Shown piece after piece: positions 56,680-63,972 of a stretch of DNA of 64,000 nt. The stretch spans positions 82,347 through 146,346 of the forward strand of contig JAJFJA010000056.1 in assembly GCA_021774445.1 (NCBI GenBank). Direction: 5' to 3'. This DNA comes from Alphaproteobacteria bacterium (lineage in GTDB: Bacteria > Pseudomonadota > Alphaproteobacteria > UBA6615). The number at the start of each line of letters is the position of its first letter. Position 1 is the first letter of the stretch. Below the pieces are notes generated by a model. It made no database searches and had not been told where the DNA came from. It saw only the letters and a program-made list of their open reading frames with translations. Both the position numbers and the translations under genes were made by a program.

Positions 56680-57666
56680 CTAACTCTTTAATTCGCCAAT
56701 CCAGCGGGACTGGCGGTGGTAAGCGTCCGGTAACGCGCCGCGTGCCTCGGCCTCGATCATGTCGGCAAGCCGTTCGGTCTTGGCCGGCGTGTCCTCGGGG
56801 ATATCGTCCATAACATCGACGAGGCGCCCGTAGTCTTCGCCGACCGGGCAGACATCCTGGCAGCGCCGGCAACCGTTGACGGCGCCGGCGCCGCGCAAGA
56901 TGCTTTGCCAAAGATAGAAATGCTCCTTCGACCGCATCATGGCTTTTTTCTGCTCGACATCGGGCTCATCGATAAGCCGGTCGACATGCTCGGCCAAAGC
57001 GCCAAAGCCATGGGGATTGCGATAGCGGTTGCAATCGACCCAGTCACGATCCCAATGACGCACCGCGTCGGCCGGACATGTCTTAAGACATCGGCCGCAG
57101 CTGGGCCCTTCGCACAAAGTCGTTGCCATAGGGGTGGCGACGTCGACCGGGATCGTCGAGAGAACCGCCGTCAAGATAACCCGTGGACCAAATTTCGGAG
57201 TCAGTAGCTGGTTGGCGAGGCCGAGGGTGCCGAGCCCGGCTTCCACCGCAGCGTGGGTGAGGGACATGATGGTGCCCAGCGGGGCCTCGGGATCCCCATC
57301 GTAACGCCAGGGATCGACATGAGTGGGCGGAATGATCAGGGCCGGGTAGCCCTGGTCCTCAAGCCACAACACCAGCTCAAGGGACATCTGCTCGAGGGCG
57401 GTCAGCACGAGTTCATCGTTGTAATATTTATGGCGCTCGTCCCAGCGCCGAATGCGTGTGGTGCCGAGACCGTAGCTCTTGGCAAGGACGATCACCCGAC
57501 CGCCATCGTGCGTGGTGATGTCGCTTGGGGTGAGGGCGCCGGAGAGTTGCGGCGGATGGGCGTCGATGGTGGCCCCGTCGGCGATGCCGACGAGGTCGGC
57601 GCCGAGTGCCAGCGCTTTGGCTTTGATGGTCTCGGCGGTCAGCGGTTGTTGAAATACGGCGACCAT
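56680..57666 (-). CDS. QueG/RdhA-like double 4Fe-4S protein B
   Basis: A 328-residue soluble oxidoreductase-like protein. The N-terminal domain resembles epoxyqueuosine reductase (QueG) and reductive-dehalogenase bases: AVEAGLGTLGLANQLLTPKFGPRV. Two ferredoxin-like motifs follow, CEGPSCGRCLKTCPADAV with a later Cys, and NGCRRCQDVCPVGEDY. QueG and RdhA relatives are cobalamin-dependent; dependence here is inference. It is a diverged paralogue of the protein encoded just upstream. The ATG at 57666, 4 bases after the upstream stop, is preferred to a start at 57711 inside that gene. Confidence 0.85.
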   Translation of the reverse strand: MVAVFQQPLTAETIKAKALALGADLVGIADGATIDAHPPQLSGALTPSDITTHDGGRVIVLAKSYGLGTTRIRRWDERHKYYNDELVLTALEQMSLELVLWLEDQGYPALIIPPTHVDPWRYDGDPEAPLGTIMSLTHAAVEAGLGTLGLANQLLTPKFGPRVILTAVLSTIPVDVATPMATTLCEGPSCGRCLKTCPADAVRHWDRDWVDCNRYRNPHGFGALAEHVDRLIDEPDVEQKKAMMRSKEHFYLWQSILRGAGAVNGCRRCQDVCPVGEDYGRLVDVMDDIPEDTPAKTERLADMIEAEARGALPDAYHRQSRWIGELKS

Positions 57667-57670
57667 CGGT

Positions 57671-58702
57671 TCACTCGACTTCGTCAGTTTGTTCTTCGAG
57701 TTGGGCGGCACGTTGTTGCTGTGCCTTTTTGAACGCCTGGAGCTGGCGGGCGACGATGCCTTGATAGCCTTCCGGCCCGACCCAGCGTTTGTTCCATTCG
57801 TTCAACCCATCTATGGGGTCGCCCTGTTGGCGGGCCTGCTTGAAGGCCTTGGCCTTGGCCACCTTGTCATCGGTCTTTTCCGGAATGGCCTTTTGCGGGC
57901 CCGCCAGATGGGCATGGTAATCGTTGCCGACGGGACAGACCGCGAGGCAACGCGGGCAGTCGCCGAAAGACCCGACCACGCGCGTGAGTCCTTGCCAGAA
58001 GCCGAACATGTCGCGGGAGCGGAAGAGTTCCTTTTGCTGCTCACCGTCGGCATCCATGAAACGCTCGAGCAGCGCCAGGGATGTCATGAAGCCAAATTCC
58101 TGCGCCGCTTGCGCACACTTCCGCTTATCGATGCCGAAATGTTTGACGGCGTCCGTGGGGCAGGAATAGAGGCAGCGAGAGCAGGATTCGCCGATGCAGA
58201 CTTGCTCGGTAAGGCGTTCGTCGGGTTGCAGTTCCGCTTCGGTCAGAATGCCGGTCAGATAGACACGGGGGCCGAATTCGGGCGTCAGAATATTGACCTC
58301 GAGGCCGAAGGTGCCGAGCCCCGCCTCGATCCCCAGATGGCGGGTCGAAAGTCGGCCGTAACTGGCGTTCTTGTAATCCCAGTCGGTTTCCTGGGCGGCG
58401 GTGGCAAAAGAGGGATGGCCGTCGGCCTCCAGTGCCGCCGCGATCTTGTGGGCGATCTGGTCCATGCGGCGCAGCACGACCATATCCATATACTGCACAA
58501 CACTACCGACCTTGGCCCGGAATACCGCCACCGGTATCCGGCAAGCGATCACCACCACGCTCTTGCAATGCGGCGAAACCCTATCCGGGGTCTGGGGCCA
58601 GCGTGGATCGGGCGGGAAATCGTTCAGGGTTTTTGCAGACGCGATGCCGACAAGGTCGGCGCCGAAGGATTTGGCCAGTTCCTTGATCTTCGCCGACTCC
58701 AT
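57671..58702 (-). CDS. QueG/RdhA-like double 4Fe-4S protein A
   Basis: A 343-residue paralogue of the next gene product and the first gene of the cluster. The QueG/RdhA-like domain has GIEAGLGTFGLEVNILTPEFGPRV-type sequence (key words GIEAGLGTFGL, LTPEFGPRV). Ferredoxin motifs: CIGESCSRCLYSCPTDAV with a later RKC, and GDCPRCLAVCPVGNDYH. The C-terminal 75 residues are Lys/Gln-rich and charged, unlike QueG, which has HEAT-like repeats. Separate genes for two such proteins suggest a heterodimer or two reductive steps. Confidence 0.86.
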   Translation of the reverse strand: MESAKIKELAKSFGADLVGIASAKTLNDFPPDPRWPQTPDRVSPHCKSVVVIACRIPVAVFRAKVGSVVQYMDMVVLRRMDQIAHKIAAALEADGHPSFATAAQETDWDYKNASYGRLSTRHLGIEAGLGTFGLEVNILTPEFGPRVYLTGILTEAELQPDERLTEQVCIGESCSRCLYSCPTDAVKHFGIDKRKCAQAAQEFGFMTSLALLERFMDADGEQQKELFRSRDMFGFWQGLTRVVGSFGDCPRCLAVCPVGNDYHAHLAGPQKAIPEKTDDKVAKAKAFKQARQQGDPIDGLNEWNKRWVGPEGYQGIVARQLQAFKKAQQQRAAQLEEQTDEVE

Positions 58703-58749
58703 TTGCCACCCTGCGCTTCGCCGATGCTTAGAGCTTGATCCTCCGGAAC

Positions 58750-58770
58750 GGGATACGTTATCCCATTATA
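58750..58770 (-). promoter_or_regulatory. promoter -10 and palindromic operator of the Fe-S/dioxygenase cluster
   Basis: On the minus strand a perfect TATAAT (58770-58765) is followed directly by the perfect 15-bp palindrome GGGATAACGTATCCC (58764-58750), which would cover the transcription start. A good -35 is not visible at 17 bases (CAACTT), as expected for an activator-dependent or weak promoter. The first gene starts about 48 bases downstream. On the plus strand TATACT (58767-58772) could serve dusA. Confidence 0.62.
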
Positions 58771-58827
58771 CTGCGACAAATCCGGCAAAGTTGCCATAGC
58801 GGCCCATTTCGAACGCCCGGCGCTGAG

Positions 58828-59832
58828 ATGTATGATAACTCATTGAAAAATAGAGATAAGATAGTCTCCGTCGCGCCAATGATGAATTGGACGGACCGGC
58901 ATTGCCGGTATTTCCTGCGGCTGATCAGTCGGCGGGTCGGGCTGTATACGGAGATGATCACGGCGGATGCGGTGCGCTTCGGCGACCGGGGCCGGCTGTT
59001 GGGCTTCGATGCGGCGGAGCATCCGGTGGCGTTGCAGCTTGGCGGGGCCGATCCGGACGCGCTGGCCGAGGCGGCGAAGATCGGGGCGGATCTGGGCTTT
59101 GACGAGATTAACCTCAATGTGGGTTGTCCGTCGGACCGGGTGCAGTCGGGGCGGTTCGGGGCGTGCCTGATGGCCGAGCCGGCGCTGGTGGCGCGCTGTG
59201 TCGAAGCGATGATGGCGGCGGTGGCGGTGGCGGTCAGCGTCAAGCACCGGCTTGGCATCGATGACCAGGAAGAATGGCCGGCGCTTTGTGATTTCGTGGA
59301 TCAGGTGTCGGCTGTCGGCTGTCGCCGGTTCACCGTGCATGCCCGCAAGGCTTGGCTCAAGGGTCTGAGCCCGAAAGAGAACCGCGACGTGCCGCCGCTG
59401 CGCTATGAGCTCGTGCATGCGCTGAAGGCGCGTTGTCCGGGGCTGGATATCACGATTAATGGCGGCATCACGTCTTTGGATCAGGCGGATGAGCATCTGC
59501 GCCATGTGGACGGGGTGATGCTGGGGCGGTTGGCGTATGAGGACCCCTATGTGCTGGCGGATGTGGACCGCCGGTTTTTCGGCGAACGGGCCACGCCCTT
59601 GACGCGGTATGAGGTGGCGGAAGGGATGTTCCCTTACATCGATACGGAGCGCGCCAAAGGGACACCGCTGCAGGCGATCACGCGGCACATGCTCGGCCTG
59701 TTCAACGGCCAGCGCGGGGCGCGGGCCTGGCGCCGCCATCTGTCGGAAAATGCCTGGCGCGAGGGGGCCGGGCCGGAAGTGGTGGAGGCAGCGCTGGCCC
59801 TGGTGCGAGAGGGGCCGCGCAGAGCGGCCTAG
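58828..59832 (+). CDS. dusA: tRNA-dihydrouridine(20/20a) synthase DusA
   Basis: DusA (334 residues) reduces uridine to dihydrouridine in the tRNA D loop, using FMN and NADPH. Seen: the start VSVAPMMNWTDRHCRYFLR, catalytic Cys in NLNVGCPSDRVQSGRFGACLM, HARKAWLKGLSPKENRDVPP (DusA-specific) and NGGITSLDQADEHL for FMN phosphate. The ATG at 58828 begins about 14 residues before the conserved core; a longer frame from 58735 would run through the operator region. Divergent from the Fe-S cluster. Confidence 0.95.
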   Translation: MYDNSLKNRDKIVSVAPMMNWTDRHCRYFLRLISRRVGLYTEMITADAVRFGDRGRLLGFDAAEHPVALQLGGADPDALAEAAKIGADLGFDEINLNVGCPSDRVQSGRFGACLMAEPALVARCVEAMMAAVAVAVSVKHRLGIDDQEEWPALCDFVDQVSAVGCRRFTVHARKAWLKGLSPKENRDVPPLRYELVHALKARCPGLDITINGGITSLDQADEHLRHVDGVMLGRLAYEDPYVLADVDRRFFGERATPLTRYEVAEGMFPYIDTERAKGTPLQAITRHMLGLFNGQRGARAWRRHLSENAWREGAGPEVVEAALALVREGPRRAA

Positions 59833-59836
59833 GGAG

Positions 59837-60331
59837 CTAGTCGGCCTTCGGCCCGCGACGCTCGGTGTCGGTGTAGGGCGTGCCGTCGCGCTGGGTAAAA
59901 ACCGCCGACTTGCCGCGCAATTGGGCCACCATGTCGATATCAGGATAATGCGCCACCTCGTCCGTGGCGCGCGTGCCGATTTCCAGGATCAGGGCTTCGC
60001 TAGTTGAGTGGTTCTGCAAGCAATGGCCGTCCTCGTCGCCGGCTTTGAAGCCAGCCGCGTCCCCCGCTCGCAAGACCTCCTCGCCGTCATCGGTCACGAG
60101 CACAACCTCGCCAGCGAGAACATAAACGAACTCGTCCGCGCCGGTGTGCCAGTGTCGCTGGCTCGACCATGCGCCCGGCGGCAGTTGCAGGAGGTTGACG
60201 CCGAATTGCGTCAGCCCGGCGGCGTCGCCGAGTCTTTTGCGTTCCCGGGTTTGGCAAGGCTGATCGAATGGCGGCGGATATGTCGTCCCGATAACTGAAG
60301 CGAGTGTCGATACGTCGATGCGCTTTGCCAT
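59837..60331 (-). CDS. cupin domain protein
   Basis: A 164-residue single-domain cupin. Metal ligands fit cupin motif 1 (HWHTGADEFVYVLAGE: two His and Glu) and motif 2 (GDEDGHCLQNHS with His). The N-terminal and C-terminal extensions (RKRLGDAAGLTQFGVNL; YPDIDMVAQLRGKSAVFTQRD) are seen in a subgroup of sugar- or sulfur-related cupins of unknown function. It follows murQ by 9 bases as the last gene of the operon, so a role in amino-sugar handling is possible. Confidence 0.85.
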   Translation of the reverse strand: MAKRIDVSTLASVIGTTYPPPFDQPCQTRERKRLGDAAGLTQFGVNLLQLPPGAWSSQRHWHTGADEFVYVLAGEVVLVTDDGEEVLRAGDAAGFKAGDEDGHCLQNHSTSEALILEIGTRATDEVAHYPDIDMVAQLRGKSAVFTQRDGTPYTDTERRGPKAD

Positions 60332-60340
60332 ATAGTTCTC

Positions 60341-61228
60341 CTAGGTCTTGATGGTCTCCAATGCTGGCCGTAGATGACCGGCGGTCTCGTCGAGCAGAGA
60401 GCGGGCGCGGTCGGCTGATAGACCAAGGGCGATCAAAGCCGCCAGTTTGACGTTGCCGGAAGCGACATCGAGGGCCTTGCCGGCGGCGGTTTCGTCGACC
60501 TCGGTAATCTCGCAGACCATACGCAGGGCGCGGGCGCGCAGCTTGTCGTTGGTCGGGGCGACGTCAACCATCAGGCCGTCATAGACTTTGCCGAGCCGCA
60601 CCATGACGAGGGTGGACAGCATGTTCAGAACGGCCTTCTGAGCCGTGCCGGCTTTTAGGCGCGTGGAGCCGCTAATAACTTCCGGACCGGTGTCGGCGAG
60701 CAAAGGATGCTCGGCGATGGTGAGCAGCGGCGCGCCGGGGTTGTTGGCCAAGCCGATGGTCAACGCGCCGGCGGCGCGGGCAGCGCGGCACGCCGCCAAC
60801 GTGTACGGCGTGCGGCCGCTGGCGGCGACGGCAATCAAGGCGTCGTCCGGTCCCAGCGCCGCCTCGGTACAGGCGGTGGCGCCGGCGGTCTCGTCGTCTT
60901 CGGCGCCCTCGACCGAGCGGGTGAGCGCGGCCGGTCCGCCGGCGATGAGAAAGCGGGTTCGTTCGGCCGGCCAGCCGAAGGTGGGGGTGAGCTCGGTACC
61001 GTCGATGACCGCCAGGCGGGCGGAGGTGCCGGCACCGGCGTAGGCAAGCCGGCCGGCGGGGCGGCGCAAGCGTTCGGCGATCGCGGCGGCGGCTTGGCTC
61101 AGGGCCGGAATGATCGGCTTGATGGCGGCAAGACCGAGGCATTGGGCTTCCAGAATGGTCTCCAGAATCTCGGCATTATCCCAAGAATCGAGGCCGCGGT
61201 AGCGGGCGGAAAATCCCTCGGTGCGCAT
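60341..61228 (-). CDS. murQ: N-acetylmuramic acid 6-phosphate etherase
   Basis: MurQ (295 residues) removes D-lactate from MurNAc-6-phosphate to give GlcNAc-6-phosphate in cell-wall recycling. The SIS domain carries AYAGAGTSARLAVIDGTELTPTFG, the later GLANNPGAPL, and the C-terminal helical part has STRLKAGTAQKAVLNMLSTL, all typical. Length fits (about 298). The ATG at 61228 is chosen because the conserved MurQ start (TEGFSARYRGLDSWDNAEIL) follows it; longer starts would overlap namZ. It starts 7 bases after namZ. A MurNAc kinase is not visible in the window. Confidence 0.95.
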   Translation of the reverse strand: MRTEGFSARYRGLDSWDNAEILETILEAQCLGLAAIKPIIPALSQAAAAIAERLRRPAGRLAYAGAGTSARLAVIDGTELTPTFGWPAERTRFLIAGGPAALTRSVEGAEDDETAGATACTEAALGPDDALIAVAASGRTPYTLAACRAARAAGALTIGLANNPGAPLLTIAEHPLLADTGPEVISGSTRLKAGTAQKAVLNMLSTLVMVRLGKVYDGLMVDVAPTNDKLRARALRMVCEITEVDETAAGKALDVASGNVKLAALIALGLSADRARSLLDETAGHLRPALETIKT

Positions 61229-61235
61229 GGTGTCC

Positions 61236-62405
61236 TTACCCTTCCGCCGTTCGTTTCCAGGTGGCGAGAATGTCCGCCGGGGCGCCGCCGTCGGCCAGTG
61301 CGGTGCGGAGATCGCGGCTGCCCATGAGGTAGTCGATGAACGGCCCCGCTTGTTGGGCCTCTGATACCCCATCTTGCCAGGGCAGGGCGAGAGGCGTGAT
61401 CTTGCCCGGGATCCATTGAAATTGCGGATCTCGGCAGAGAGTGGCGACCAGATGAACGCCGAGCGCGAGACCGTCGACCCGGGATGGGTCGGTGATGCGA
61501 AAGGCGATGCCATGGCACAGTTGGCCGCGGAACTTGCCGTGGGTCGGGGTCGCCGAGACCGGTGTTACGTCGAGGCCGTCGACGGGCCAATCTGCGGCAC
61601 TGTCCATGATTGCGGCCGGGTCGAGCCAAGGCGCGAGCACGCAGCGGAACGACAGGTCGGTGCCGCGGCCCTCGGAGAGATTCGTGCCTTCGAGCAACAC
61701 CAGTCCGGGATAGAGGGGCACCGTGTCGGGATGGGTGAGGGAAGGCGAAGGAGGTTGCCATTGTGGCGTCGAGACAGGCGGTCCAGCGGGGATTACGCTG
61801 AGATTGCAGGCCATGGGGCCTCGCCGACGGTTGAAGTCGACCAGCAGTTCGGCCAGGGTCTGGCCATGCACGAATTGCCCATCGAAATAGGCCAGGAAGT
61901 TGCGCAGTTTGGGTTCCAGACGAGGACCGGCTTGGCCGGCGCCCAAAGGATTGGGGCGGTCGCAAACGATGAGTTCCGGGCCGCGGTCCGACAGGGCGGC
62001 GAGGAAGCGGGCCGCGGTGGTGGCGTAGGTGTAGCAGCGCACGCCAAGGTCGCGCAGATCGATAACGATGGCGTCGAGGTCGGCGTAGGCGGTGGGGTCG
62101 GGTTGCTGGCGGATGCCATAAACACTGTGGACCGGCAGGCCGGTCTGTGGATCGTTGGCGTCGGCGATGGCCGCGCCGGGTTTCGCCGTGGTCGACCAGC
62201 CATGCTCGGCGGCGAAGAGACGCACAAGACCCCGATCGGCGCGGCTGGCCAGCGCCTCCTGAAGCGCCGCGGCGGCGGTCTGGTTAGTCGTGGTGCGGCA
62301 GGCTTGGCTGGACAATAGGCCGACACGGCTGCTTCGCAGCCGGGCGATCAAATCCGGGTCAGCCAGCAGCCGATCGATGCCGTTGGTGCCGTGTGGCGTC
62401 ATCAT
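61236..62405 (-). CDS. namZ: NamZ-type exo-beta-N-acetylmuramidase (DUF1343)
   Basis: A 389-residue DUF1343 protein. The founding member NamZ of Bacillus releases terminal MurNAc from peptidoglycan fragments. Seen: VGLLSSQACRT, the catalytic-Glu region FAAEHGW (Glu67), VHSVYGIRQQPDPT, IVIDLRDLGVRCYTYATT, VCDRPNPLGAGQAGPRLEP and LEGTNLSEGRGTDLSF. No signal peptide is present, so it appears cytoplasmic, unlike secreted Bacillus NamZ; it may act on imported muropeptide sugars. murQ directly downstream would process MurNAc after phosphorylation. Confidence 0.92.
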   Translation of the reverse strand: MMTPHGTNGIDRLLADPDLIARLRSSRVGLLSSQACRTTTNQTAAAALQEALASRADRGLVRLFAAEHGWSTTAKPGAAIADANDPQTGLPVHSVYGIRQQPDPTAYADLDAIVIDLRDLGVRCYTYATTAARFLAALSDRGPELIVCDRPNPLGAGQAGPRLEPKLRNFLAYFDGQFVHGQTLAELLVDFNRRRGPMACNLSVIPAGPPVSTPQWQPPSPSLTHPDTVPLYPGLVLLEGTNLSEGRGTDLSFRCVLAPWLDPAAIMDSAADWPVDGLDVTPVSATPTHGKFRGQLCHGIAFRITDPSRVDGLALGVHLVATLCRDPQFQWIPGKITPLALPWQDGVSEAQQAGPFIDYLMGSRDLRTALADGGAPADILATWKRTAEG

Positions 62406-62489
62406 ATCCCCATGGTCGGCGCAGCCTAGTGTGGTGCCGGCCCGGGGTCACATATTTTGATGACTATTTGCCAGCCTTGTTGGCCCCGC

Positions 62490-62942
62490 CTATGCAGCCG
62501 TGACCTTGGCGTTGTTCGCGGCATCCTGCAGGCGCTGCAGCTGCTCCCACCCGAGGTAGTCGGTAAAGCCGTCGTCATCGAAATACAGCACCGGCCCGTC
62601 GCAGATGAACAGATACTCGGTGTCCTCCAGGGCTGTGGTGGTGTCGTGCACCATGCCGTTCGGCTCGTAGAGGTAGTCGCCGGCGACCAGGGTGCCGTCG
62701 CGAACCTGCAGCTTACCCGAAAGGATGAACGCATGGGCCGCGGACAGGTGCTTGTGCCGTCGGGCGACGTGGCCCTTGAGCCAGCGCAGCAGAACCGCCC
62801 AGCGCCCGGTCTCCGGGCTGAACCAGAGAATTTTCATGTAACCCGTACCCGGCGTGGTCTCAATCCAGTCCAACTTTGCAGACCGCGTCAGTGCGTCGAC
62901 GAGTTCACTGTTCACCGGGCTGATGTCCTGCGGCAATGCCAT
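62490..62942 (-). CDS. cupin-type dioxygenase-like protein (three-His)
   Basis: A 150-residue cupin resembling the ChrR/Dke1 and 2,4'-dihydroxyacetophenone dioxygenase group. Motif 1 is RRHKHLSAAHAFILSG, where the usual Glu is lost, and motif 2 is PNGMVHDTTT, giving a possible three-His iron site as in Dke1. It has LRWLKGHVA before motif 1. It lies 84 bases upstream of namZ on the same strand and may be in the same transcript. Substrate unknown. Confidence 0.8.
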   Translation of the reverse strand: MALPQDISPVNSELVDALTRSAKLDWIETTPGTGYMKILWFSPETGRWAVLLRWLKGHVARRHKHLSAAHAFILSGKLQVRDGTLVAGDYLYEPNGMVHDTTTALEDTEYLFICDGPVLYFDDDGFTDYLGWEQLQRLQDAANNAKVTAA

Positions 62943-63108
62943 CGTCGTTCCCCTGCTGCTGAGTTGGAATTAGGGGCGCGATTGTAATGCACTTCACGGC
63001 AGGCGCCAGCACGAGCATGTCGAACGGGCACAGCTAATCGCCGTCCCGCCTGACGGTGGGACGTGAGTATTCGTGGCGGCGACAAAGCCGCCGCCCGGCG
63101 CCTAGTCG

Positions 63109-63480
63109 CTAGGCGACGCGGTCCAGCACAGCGCCGGTGTGGCCGTCGGTGCGTTCGCGCAACTGCTCGACCGCATCTTCGGGTGGCAGGCGTTGGATGA
63201 CATCCCCGGTGCGGGGACTGAGAATCTCAATATAAACGTCGTCTTCCTGAATGTCGTAGTTCAGCCTCGCCTGGAAGGGCGAGGAGACAGGTTTGGCCGA
63301 TGCGGTGGCGGGCTTGCCGGGCTCGGATGGGCTCGGCGCGGCAGTCTCCGTATCGGGCGGGCGCGCCAGGACGCTCTCGCGGTCCGGGCGTTGCTCGCGT
63401 GCCGGCTCGGCAACGCGTTGGGGCTTGATCTCACGCGGCGGGGCCGCGCTCGACCGAGCTATACCGGTTAGTTCGGGCAT
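63109..63480 (-). CDS. FlaG-like flagellar protein
   Basis: A 123-residue protein. The N-terminal 70 residues are a disordered Pro/Ala/Arg-rich region. The conserved C-terminal part is like FlaG: NYDIQEDDVYIEILSPRTG, then DVIQRLPPEDAVEQLRERTD. FlaG proteins influence filament length and often lie by flagellin genes. The ATG at 63480 has GGAGG at 6 bases. The gene is remote from the flagellar block at the window start, unless further flagellar genes lie beyond the window. Confidence 0.78.
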   Translation of the reverse strand: MPELTGIARSSAAPPREIKPQRVAEPAREQRPDRESVLARPPDTETAAPSPSEPGKPATASAKPVSSPFQARLNYDIQEDDVYIEILSPRTGDVIQRLPPEDAVEQLRERTDGHTGAVLDRVA

Positions 63481-63500
63481 CCGAACCTCCGAATGTAATT

Positions 63501-63520
63501 TTCCCTGAGTATACAGGGAA
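63501..63520. repeat. short palindrome TTCCCTG-N6-CAGGGAA
   Basis: Perfect 7-bp arms around AGTATA, 20 bases before the FlaG-like start codon. It may be an operator or a small hairpin in the leader. Confidence 0.45.
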
Positions 63521-63639
63521 CAGGTATCCCAAAATAGAAAGATGACTAAGTATTTGCAATAAATATCATCTCGGTTTTTATTCCAATTTTGGACCATTTT
63601 GTTTTACTTTACTTGTAGTAAATTCTTCTATATATTTTT
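63521..63639. other. AT-rich leader region upstream of the FlaG-like gene
   Basis: Markedly AT-rich in an otherwise GC-rich window, with long T and TA runs (for example TATATATTTTTC). The AT-rich stretch continues a short way into the end of the next gene. It probably holds the FlaG promoter; a transferred fragment is the alternative. Confidence 0.5.
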
Positions 63640-63972
63640 CTAATCTTTTATTTGTTCTTTATGTTTCTGATTGTTCTTTGTTTTCAAAGGAGAAGGCCAT
63701 TCAGGGCGGGTGGCAATATTCTTTGAACCACAGCCACTGCAACGCATCGTACTGCCGATTTCGGGTACCGGGAATTGCGGCCCAAGGCGCCCGGCCAAGA
63801 ATGCGGAATCCATAGTGGCGTGGTGGGAGCAGCGGTTGCACCAACAGAAAACGGCGACATTATGCTCGACCAATTGGCCAAGTGTGGCGGCAGCGACCCG
63901 GCGATCGGCTGCGGCCTGATCATGACGTTTGAGCTTGCCCATATGAGAACGTAACAAGAACATACATCCCAA
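63640..63972 (-). CDS. zinc-ribbon-like hypothetical protein
   Basis: About 110 residues. Two Cys/His clusters could bind zinc: FCWCNRCSHHATMD and MRCSGCGSKNIATRPEW. Similar short proteins with C-x2-C-x-H-H and C-x2-C-G are frequent in alphaproteobacteria, from memory; function unknown. A start at MGKLKRHD (63942) is an alternative. The last 15 residues (LKTKNNQKHKEQIKD) fall in AT-rich DNA and look non-conserved, so the ancestral stop may have been lost. Confidence 0.68.
   Translation of the reverse strand: MGCMFLLRSHMGKLKRHDQAAADRRVAAATLGQLVEHNVAVFCWCNRCSHHATMDSAFLAGRLGPQFPVPEIGSTMRCSGCGSKNIATRPEWPSPLKTKNNQKHKEQIKD

Noticed and set aside
56680..58702. Annotation of the tandem Fe-S proteins as queG
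   Set aside because: Both lack the QueG C-terminal repeats, are duplicated, and sit in a catabolic operon rather than with tRNA-modification genes.
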